Shown in pieces: positions 1 to 5,623 of a DNA stretch of 15,801 nt. Origin of the DNA: an uncultured Muribaculaceae bacterium (lineage in GTDB: Bacteria; Bacteroidota; Bacteroidia; Bacteroidales; Muribaculaceae); the NCBI GenBank assembly GCA_910584495.1, contig CAJUAR010000053.1, positions 4,070-19,870 of the forward strand, in the 5' to 3' direction. Within the stretch, counting starts at the first letter, position 1; each line of letters starts with the position of its first letter. A model generated the notes under the pieces. That model searched no databases and was not told where the DNA came from. It saw only the letters and a program-made list of their open reading frames with translations. Both the position numbers and the translations under genes were made by a program.

Positions 1-55
1 TCAAAAGCTTCGATATGGAACGGACGATTAAGTATCCAATAGGGATTCAGACCTT
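1..55 (+). repeat. Direct repeat, copy 1 (5' end of the ATPase/nuclease gene)
   Basis: Bases 1-55 are identical to 1617-1671, an offset of 1616 bp. The copy covers 14 bases of leader and the first 13 codons plus two bases of the ATPase/nuclease gene. The repeat may extend left of the window, so its true length is unknown. Confidence 0.95.
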
Positions 56-1568
56 CGAGAAGATTCGCGAGGGTAACTATCTTTATGTTGACAAAACGGC
101 ATTGGTCTACCGTCTTGTCAATAGTAAAGATTATGTTTTTTTGAGCCGTCCCCGTCGGTTCGGCAAAAGCCTTTTGCTGTCGACCATCGAGGCTTACTTC
201 CAAGGACGCAAAGAGCTTTTCGAAGGTCTGGCTGTCGAAAAGCTCGAAACAGAATGGCTGCAACACCCGGTGCTCAGAATCGACCTTAGCGGCGAAAGCT
301 ATAACAGCCCCGAGCGGCTTAAATTAAAGCTCAATGCCATAATATCTGACTGGGAAAAATTATATGGCTGCGATGAAAGCAAGCAGACACTTGGCACGCG
401 TTTTGCGGCTGTCATAGAGAGTGCCTATCGCAAAACCGGCCAAAAGGTGGTTGTGCTTATTGACGAATACGACAAACCCTTGTTGGAAAAGCTTCACGAT
501 GATGAGGGTTTCGAGCACTTCCGCGAAGAGCTGCGCGGTTTTTACAGCGTTATCAAGGAGTCGGACAGATATATCCGTTTTGCCATGCTCACCGGGGTGA
601 CCAAATTCGGCCATCTGTCGGTGTTTTCCGGACTTAACAATCTGAACGACATTTCTTTCGACGACGAATATAACGCACTGTGCGGCATCTCCGAAACAGA
701 ATTCCGCCGTGATTTTCAGGAATCCGTCGCTGCGTTTGCCCTTGCCGGCAGCAAGACAGAGGACGAGGTGTGGGACGGCTTCAAAACTAATTACGACGGC
801 TATCATTTCAGCCGCGTTGGCGAGGGCATCTACAACCCCTTCAGCGTGATGCTGGCCTTTGATAAAAAACGCTTCGGCAGTTTCTGGTTTGGAACTGGCA
901 CGCCGGAGTTCCTTGTCAAACTCCTCAAACGCAACAACTATCCTCTGTGGCAGCTCGAAGGCGTAAAACAATCGGAAGGCGAGCTCCAGGACATGACAAT
1001 TTCGAGAGCCAACCTCGTCCCCTTGCTCTACCAGTCGGGTTATCTCAGCATCAAAGGCTACGACGATGATTCCGACCGTTATATCCTTGGCTTTCCCAAC
1101 CGAGAAGTGTCGAAAGGCTTCTGGGAAGCTCTCTACAAAGGCTATATTCAGCCGCAAATCAGCACCTCGTTCGATTTGGACCAATTTGTCGATGATGTTA
1201 ACAGCGGTAATCCTCAAGGCTTCATGGAACGTTTAAATTCGTTGCTTGCCTCGGTATCGCCCGGCAATTCTGCCAACCGCGAGGTCCATTTCCAAAATGA
1301 GCTCCAGGTTATTTTCAAGATGCTCGGCTTCCGCACACAGTGCGAGGTTCGGTCATCCTTCGGGCGAGCCGATATGATTGTGCAGACCCGTGATTACATC
1401 TATATCTTTGAATTCAAAGTTGATGCGACAGCCCGTGAGGCCCTTTTCCAAATCGACAGCAAGGGCTATGCCGCGCAGTTTGCCGCCGACAGCCGTCGGC
1501 TGTTCAAGATCGGAGCCTCGTTCTGCTCTAAAACCTGCACGCTTGCTGAATATCTCATAGAGGAATAG
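15..1568 (+). CDS. AAA-ATPase-like / PD-(D/E)XK nuclease protein (DUF1703-type)
   Basis: A 517-residue protein of the Bacteroidota 'AAA-ATPase-like plus PD-(D/E)XK nuclease' family. The N-terminal part has the family's opening block (KYPIGIQTFEKIREG, residues 6-20), a P-loop-like RPRRFGKS (45-52), a Walker-B-like LIDEYD (148-153) and the LTGVTKFGHLSVFSGLNNL block (192-210). The C-terminal part carries a nuclease-like active-site pattern: GRAD (450-453) followed by EFK (466-468). Length and architecture look complete. The start at 15 is supported because the family block begins six residues in. Members are often present as many similar paralogs per genome, and their cellular role is not established. 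The gene faces the PUL convergently and is probably not part of it. Its promoter lies outside the window, but a copy of the 5' end with a promoter occurs just downstream. Family assignment is confident; activity and role are unknown. Confidence 0.9.
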   Translation: MERTIKYPIGIQTFEKIREGNYLYVDKTALVYRLVNSKDYVFLSRPRRFGKSLLLSTIEAYFQGRKELFEGLAVEKLETEWLQHPVLRIDLSGESYNSPERLKLKLNAIISDWEKLYGCDESKQTLGTRFAAVIESAYRKTGQKVVVLIDEYDKPLLEKLHDDEGFEHFREELRGFYSVIKESDRYIRFAMLTGVTKFGHLSVFSGLNNLNDISFDDEYNALCGISETEFRRDFQESVAAFALAGSKTEDEVWDGFKTNYDGYHFSRVGEGIYNPFSVMLAFDKKRFGSFWFGTGTPEFLVKLLKRNNYPLWQLEGVKQSEGELQDMTISRANLVPLLYQSGYLSIKGYDDDSDRYILGFPNREVSKGFWEALYKGYIQPQISTSFDLDQFVDDVNSGNPQGFMERLNSLLASVSPGNSANREVHFQNELQVIFKMLGFRTQCEVRSSFGRADMIVQTRDYIYIFEFKVDATAREALFQIDSKGYAAQFAADSRRLFKIGASFCSKTCTLAEYLIEE

Positions 1569-1573
1569 TAGAG

Positions 1574-1605
1574 CTTGTGTTCTACGTAAAAAAGCGTTAT
1601 CTTTG
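1574..1605 (+). promoter_or_regulatory. Bacteroidales-type promoter in front of the truncated gene copy
   Basis: A -33-like TTG (1575-1577) is separated by 20 bases from TATCTTTG (1598-1605), a perfect match to the Bacteroidota -7 consensus TAnnTTTG. The truncated copy's ATG is at 1631, which gives a short leader. The full-length gene probably has the same promoter outside the window, because the leader sequence next to the ATG is identical. Confidence 0.7.
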
Positions 1606-1616
1606 TAGTCCAACCT

Positions 1617-1671
1617 TCAAAAGCTTCGATATGGAACGGACGATTAAGTATCCAATAGGGATTCAGACCTT
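1617..1671 (+). repeat. Direct repeat, copy 2
   Basis: This is an exact second copy of bases 1-55, with the ATG at 1631. Identity stops at 1671, immediately before the first base of a hairpin stem. The next few codons remain weakly similar in translation (LEKARA versus FEKIRE). Confidence 0.95.
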
Positions 1672-1690
1672 GGAAAAGGCGCGAGCCTGA
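1631..1690 (+). pseudogene. Truncated 5' remnant of a second ATPase/nuclease gene copy
   Basis: The ORF reads MERTIKYPIGIQTLEKARA and stops at 1688-1690. The first 13 residues are encoded by DNA identical to the start of the neighbouring 517-residue gene. The rest of that gene is missing. It keeps a promoter and runs into a hairpin terminator, so it could be transcribed as a short RNA. A functional 19-residue peptide is unlikely. It is best read as the remnant of a tandem copy, or as a scar left by insertion or recombination. Confidence 0.75.
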
Positions 1691-1716
1691 AGGGGTCAAT
1701 CTCACGCGCCTTTTCC
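1672..1716. terminator. Hairpin terminator between convergent units
   Basis: A perfect 12-bp stem (GGAAAAGGCGCG at 1672-1683, CGCGCCTTTTCC at 1705-1716) encloses a 21-base loop. It lies 11 bases past the stop of the minus-strand MBL/deacetylase gene and directly after the plus-strand truncated copy. It can therefore end transcription from both sides. The T-rich stretch is inside the stem rather than after it, so its strength is uncertain. Confidence 0.7.
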
Positions 1717-1727
1717 ATGTTTGATTG

Positions 1728-3239
1728 TCAGATGTTTTGCCGGCTGAGGTATTCGGAGATGGTAAGGAACTGCACGCCGTCGGCTTGCAGGCGTTGTATG
1801 ATTTTTTTGAATTCTTGCCAGCGGGCGTCATCCCACGAGTTGGGGTGCCCTTGCAGGTAGAATGTGTCGATGTTTCGCCAGCGTCCCAGATAGTTTATGA
1901 GAAACTGACGGTAGACCGGGTTGTGGAAGGGATATTCCATTTCGAGGTTGAAGGGTATTGCCACTCCTTTGTAGAGGCTGATTTCCGGCTGGGTGGGATG
2001 GGCGAAGATGAGTTCGAGCGACTTGAGGGTGCTGAGCGCGCTGTCGGTGTATTGGTTGCAGTCGGTCCAGTGGGGGCCCCAGGCGCGCAGGTGCAGCCCT
2101 GCTTTGGCGGTGGCAAGCGAGTCGGTGAGGTGCAGGACGCGCTGCTGGTTGTCGAACGAGGTTTCGAATTCGCCTTGCTCGTCCATTCCCATGCGGTTGT
2201 TGTAGCCGTGGTTCCAGAATTCTATTCCTTCGATTGCGGCTGTGCGGCGTAACCAGTCGAAATAATCGTTGCGGTCGGAATCGAGAGAAAATCCTATTAT
2301 TCCGAGGTTTGCATGGATGCCGTTTTCGACAATATATGATACAAGGCGTTCCCAACGTGGCGGTACGGCTTGTGTGCCTTTGCCGTAGTGCACGTCGTCG
2401 AGTTTGAGCAACAGTGTCTTGGGTTTGAGTGTTTTTATACCGGCAACTTCGGGACGATAGACAATTTCGGCCGTGCCGTGCCGCAGTATGCGTGCATCAT
2501 TGCCGAAGGGAGCTGAGGCAGAGGTGTCGCCGGCATCGATCATCCGTGCTGTGATGTTGACATCGGTGAGATAGTCGATATCCAACGGGCGTTTGAGGTA
2601 GGGATAATGACCCACATAAAGTTTGTTCACTCCTTTGGCGGCCATAAGCTCTATCATACGGCCGCAACTTTCGATGAGCGTGGACATAGGAATCTGCGGC
2701 AGGAGCTGCATCCACAGCTGTCCTGAGCCGAAGGCGTCGCCGGTGAATGCCATTCCGTTTGCGTAGTCGATGAATGCCACCGAGCCCGGTGTATGCCCCG
2801 GTATGTGCGCCACATCGATGCGGCGGTTGCCGAGCTGGAATGAGTCGCCCTCGGCGAGCGGCAGTATTCGGCCCTTGTATTCTTTTAGAGCCCGGGTATC
2901 GAGCACCGTATCGGCATGGTGCATATAAATTTCGGAGAAGGGGGAAATATTGCCTGCGTGGTCGGGGTGTCCGTGTGTGAGCAACACTTTCAGCGGCAGT
3001 GATGTGAGGCGCTCCACAATTTTGTCGAGATTCTTTATGGATGTGCCGGTGTCGATGAGCACGGCGGCCGAATCCCCTTCGACCAGATAGAGCGTGGTTT
3101 TGTCTGATGTCTCGAGCACGGTCACGCCGGGTTCGATTACCGTAGCTGCCAGGTCCTCGTTGCTGAATACCGGTTCCGCACCCCGCATGGCAAGGACGGT
3201 CAGAAGAAGAAGCTGTGCAAAGAATATGAGTCGTTTCAT
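1728..3239 (-). CDS. Exported MBL-fold hydrolase fused to a polysaccharide-deacetylase-like domain
   Basis: A 503-residue two-domain protein with an N-terminal signal peptide (about 1-21, hydrophobic AQLLLLTVLA), so probably periplasmic. Residues about 28-235 form a metallo-beta-lactamase fold with a complete metal site: HGHPDH (89-94), H149 in GHTPGS, D168 in TGD and H211 in VGH. Residues about 272-500 resemble the NodB/polysaccharide deacetylase (DUF2334-like) fold: LDD (280-282, equivalent to the TFDDG motif), FWNHGY (341-346) and QGHPNSW (463-469). The second metal-binding histidine expected after HGY is replaced by Asn348. It is the last gene on the PUL strand, 85 bp after the GH3 gene, with a hairpin in that gap and no clear promoter. 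Co-transcription by readthrough is possible. A carbohydrate-ester or de-N-acetylating role is inference only; the substrate is unknown. Confidence 0.85.
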   Translation of the reverse strand: MKRLIFFAQLLLLTVLAMRGAEPVFSNEDLAATVIEPGVTVLETSDKTTLYLVEGDSAAVLIDTGTSIKNLDKIVERLTSLPLKVLLTHGHPDHAGNISPFSEIYMHHADTVLDTRALKEYKGRILPLAEGDSFQLGNRRIDVAHIPGHTPGSVAFIDYANGMAFTGDAFGSGQLWMQLLPQIPMSTLIESCGRMIELMAAKGVNKLYVGHYPYLKRPLDIDYLTDVNITARMIDAGDTSASAPFGNDARILRHGTAEIVYRPEVAGIKTLKPKTLLLKLDDVHYGKGTQAVPPRWERLVSYIVENGIHANLGIIGFSLDSDRNDYFDWLRRTAAIEGIEFWNHGYNNRMGMDEQGEFETSFDNQQRVLHLTDSLATAKAGLHLRAWGPHWTDCNQYTDSALSTLKSLELIFAHPTQPEISLYKGVAIPFNLEMEYPFHNPVYRQFLINYLGRWRNIDTFYLQGHPNSWDDARWQEFKKIIQRLQADGVQFLTISEYLSRQNI

Positions 3240-3247
3240 GTTGGGTA

Positions 3248-3302
3248 TGTTTGGTTACAAACAATTCGGACCGGACGTAAATGTCCTATGGGTCCGAATT
3301 GT
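3248..3302. terminator. Hairpin between the GH3 and MBL/deacetylase genes, with an alternative fold
   Basis: ACAATTCGGACC (3261-3272) and GGTCCGAATTGT (3291-3302) form a perfect 12-bp inverted repeat, with a further GGAC/GTCC pair (3273-3276, 3283-3286) inside. Only a short T-stretch follows on the minus strand. A second, smaller inverted repeat, TGTTTG-GTTA-CAAACA (3248-3263), overlaps the base of the large stem, so the two folds exclude each other. It may terminate, attenuate or protect the mRNA between the two genes. Confidence 0.55.
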
Positions 3303-3324
3303 ATTAAGAGGGATGAAGCCGGGT

Positions 3325-5562
3325 TTACCGGAGTTTGAAGCTTGCTTTGGTGCGGATGTCGGTTGCCGATGAGCCGATGAGGGCTTCGAAGGTGCCGGGC
3401 TCGCACTTCCATGCGTGGAGCTCGGGGTCGAAGAATTTGAGGGCATCGGCGGTGATGGTGAAGCTCACGTCGGCTGTCTGGCCGGGCTGGAGCTCGATTT
3501 TCTTGAATCCTTTGAGCTCTTTGACGGGTCGTGGCAGCGACGACTTGAGGTCGGCGATATAGAGCTGCACGGTCTCCTTGCCTGTGCGGCTGCCGGTGTT
3601 GGTCACGGGCACGGTGACTGTGAACGTGTCGGTCTCGGTGCCTTCGCTACGGTCGATTGTTGCTTTGCCATATTTGAATGTGGTGTAGCTAATGCCGTGT
3701 CCGAAGGGGAAGGTGGGGCGCAGTTTGTTTTTGTCAGTGAAGCGGTAGCCCACGAAGATTCCTTCGTTGTAGGGCATGTCCATCACTTCGTTGCCCAGCT
3801 CGTCGACACCGGGATGACCGGGATATTCACCCATTTTGTGAGCACCGCACTGGTCGAGACTTGCATAGTAGGTGTAGGGGAGCTTGCCGCTGGGGTTGAC
3901 ATCGCCGGTGAGTATCGATGCCAGAGCGTTGCCTGTCTCGTTTCCGAGATACCAGGCCTGCATGATAGCGTCGACTTTGTCGGTCCAAGGCATGGCCACG
4001 CCTGTGCCGCTGATGTTGATTACGGCAGTGCGCGGGTTGGCAGCGGCGATTGCTTCGATGAGTTCGTTCTGTCCGTAGGGGAGTTCCATCGACAGGCGGT
4101 CGCTGTCCTCGCAGTCGTTGTGCGCGGCTTTGTTGAGACCGCCGAAGAAGAGGACTATGTCGGCATCCCTTGCCACACGCACGGCTTCGTCGCGGAGCTC
4201 TTCGGGCGAACGGGGGTCGTTGAGGTCCTGCCCGGTGGTCACGCCGTTGTATTCGCCGGTGGGGTCGCCCACATAGCCGCGAGCATAGACAATTTGAGCC
4301 TTGTTGCCGATTCGTGCTTTAAGGCCGTCGAGTGGAGTGACTTCGTAGCGAGCCTTGAGCGACGAAGAACCGCCTCCGACAGTCATCATCTTGATGGCGT
4401 TTTCGCCTATGACGGCAATTTTCTTTACATTGTCAAGGTTGATGGGCAGCAGGTTGTTGCGGTTCTGGAGGAGTACAACACCTTCTTCGCCGATTTTGCG
4501 GCAGGCAGCCACGTGCTCGTCTGAGCCCATGGCACCGAAGGGCCGGTTACGGTTCATGACGGTGCGGAATGTGAGGCGCAGCACACGGCGAGCCTTGTCG
4601 TCGAGCTCGACGGTGGAATAAGTGCCGTCCTGGATGCCTTTCAGGTAGGGCTCGGCAAGGAAATAGTTGTCGTAGGCGTTGGAGTGGCCGTTGGAGAGAC
4701 CGTTGGTCCAAGAACCAAATTCCATGTCGAGACCGCCGCTGACGGCAGTGCGGGTGTCGTGCACGGCTCCCCAGTCGGAAATCACGGCACCGTCCCATCC
4801 CCATTCACCCTTGAGAATGTCGTTCATCAGGATGGGGTTGTAGCTGGCATGTTCGCCACGGAATAAGTTGTAGCCGCCCATAAACGACCATGCATTGCCT
4901 TCCTGCGCAGCGGCACGGAACCCGGGGAGGTAGATTTCGTAGAGAGTGCGGTCGTCAACAATGGGGTTTGAGGTGTGGCGGTTGATTTCGTTGTTGTTGA
5001 GGGCGTAGTGTTTGACGCATACTGCCACGCCGTTGCTCTGCACGCCTTTGACGTATGGCACCACCATTTTCGAAACGAGATAGGGGTCTTCGCCCATATA
5101 TTCAAAGTTGCGTCCGTTGAGAGGTGTACGGTAGATGTTTATGCCCGGTCCGAGGAGCACGCTCTTGTTGCGGTAGCGCGCTTCTTCGCCTATGCTTTTG
5201 CCATAGAGGAGAGCCATGTCGGGGTCCCAAGTGGCGGCAAGGGCTGTGAGCGAGGGGAACGCCGTGCACGAGTCATTTGTCCATTTTGCTTGCGTCCATT
5301 TGTCCCAGAGCACTTCGGGTCGAACGCCCATGGGGCCGTCGGTGCACCACATTTCGGGAATGCCGAGGCGCGGCACGCCAGGAGCGCTGAATTTTGACTG
5401 CGCGTGGATGATGTTGATTTTCTCGCGGAGGGTCATACGCGAGAGAGCATCTTCAACACGTTCTTCGATGGGCTTGCTGTCGTCGAGATAGACAGGTGTT
5501 TCCGCCTGGATGCAGGTGGTTCCGGCGGCAAAGAGTGTTAGTGCGGAGATTAAGGCTTTCAT
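3325..5562 (-). CDS. Glycoside hydrolase family 3 beta-glucosidase
   Basis: A 745-residue GH3 enzyme with an N-terminal signal peptide (about 1-20, cleavage likely after CIQA), so probably periplasmic. The (beta/alpha)8 domain (about 35-340) contains the KH-motif VKHYALNN (183-190) and ISDWGAVHDT (261-270) with Asp263 as the nucleophile. The alpha/beta sandwich domain (about 355-570) has Glu485 in CEDSDR as the likely acid/base. A fibronectin-III-like C-terminal domain contains VQLYIAD and PVKELKGF. Length is normal for a three-domain GH3. It sits directly after the GH30/SGBP block, so it would remove glucose from imported gluco-oligosaccharides, as the GH3 of the beta-1,6-glucan PUL is known to do. 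Linkage specificity is inferred from context; other exo-beta-glucosidase activities are possible. Confidence 0.93.
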   Translation of the reverse strand: MKALISALTLFAAGTTCIQAETPVYLDDSKPIEERVEDALSRMTLREKINIIHAQSKFSAPGVPRLGIPEMWCTDGPMGVRPEVLWDKWTQAKWTNDSCTAFPSLTALAATWDPDMALLYGKSIGEEARYRNKSVLLGPGINIYRTPLNGRNFEYMGEDPYLVSKMVVPYVKGVQSNGVAVCVKHYALNNNEINRHTSNPIVDDRTLYEIYLPGFRAAAQEGNAWSFMGGYNLFRGEHASYNPILMNDILKGEWGWDGAVISDWGAVHDTRTAVSGGLDMEFGSWTNGLSNGHSNAYDNYFLAEPYLKGIQDGTYSTVELDDKARRVLRLTFRTVMNRNRPFGAMGSDEHVAACRKIGEEGVVLLQNRNNLLPINLDNVKKIAVIGENAIKMMTVGGGSSSLKARYEVTPLDGLKARIGNKAQIVYARGYVGDPTGEYNGVTTGQDLNDPRSPEELRDEAVRVARDADIVLFFGGLNKAAHNDCEDSDRLSMELPYGQNELIEAIAAANPRTAVINISGTGVAMPWTDKVDAIMQAWYLGNETGNALASILTGDVNPSGKLPYTYYASLDQCGAHKMGEYPGHPGVDELGNEVMDMPYNEGIFVGYRFTDKNKLRPTFPFGHGISYTTFKYGKATIDRSEGTETDTFTVTVPVTNTGSRTGKETVQLYIADLKSSLPRPVKELKGFKKIELQPGQTADVSFTITADALKFFDPELHAWKCEPGTFEALIGSSATDIRTKASFKLR

Positions 5563-5576
5563 ATCTTAATTTAAAA

Positions 5577-5607
5577 GGCACCGGCAGACATATCTGCCGG
5601 AGGCCTA
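5577..5607 (-). terminator. Intra-operon intrinsic terminator or attenuator
   Basis: CCGGCAGA-CATA-TCTGCCGG (5581-5600) is a perfect 8-bp stem with a 4-base loop, extended by AGGC/GCCT pairing across a small internal bulge. On the minus strand it is followed by TTTT and AT-rich sequence, the form of an intrinsic terminator. It lies in the 61-bp gap after the SGBP stop and before the GH3 start. It probably lowers GH3 expression relative to upstream genes, or marks a processed 3' end. Confidence 0.65.
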
Positions 5608-5623
5608 TAGGTGGAAATAATAA

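Noticed and set aside
360..1217. 285-codon minus-strand ORF inside the ATPase/nuclease gene
   Set aside because: It is antisense to a recognised family member and has no domain or start context of its own.
1..1671. Insertion sequence or composite transposon flanked by the 55-bp direct repeats
   Set aside because: No transposase is encoded, no terminal inverted repeats were seen, and the repeats consist of the gene's own leader and first codons.
3415..4524. Long plus-strand ORF (369 codons) inside the GH3 gene
   Set aside because: It is antisense to a complete GH3 with catalytic motifs, and its translation has low-complexity Val/Ala/Gly/Phe composition typical of a mirror frame.
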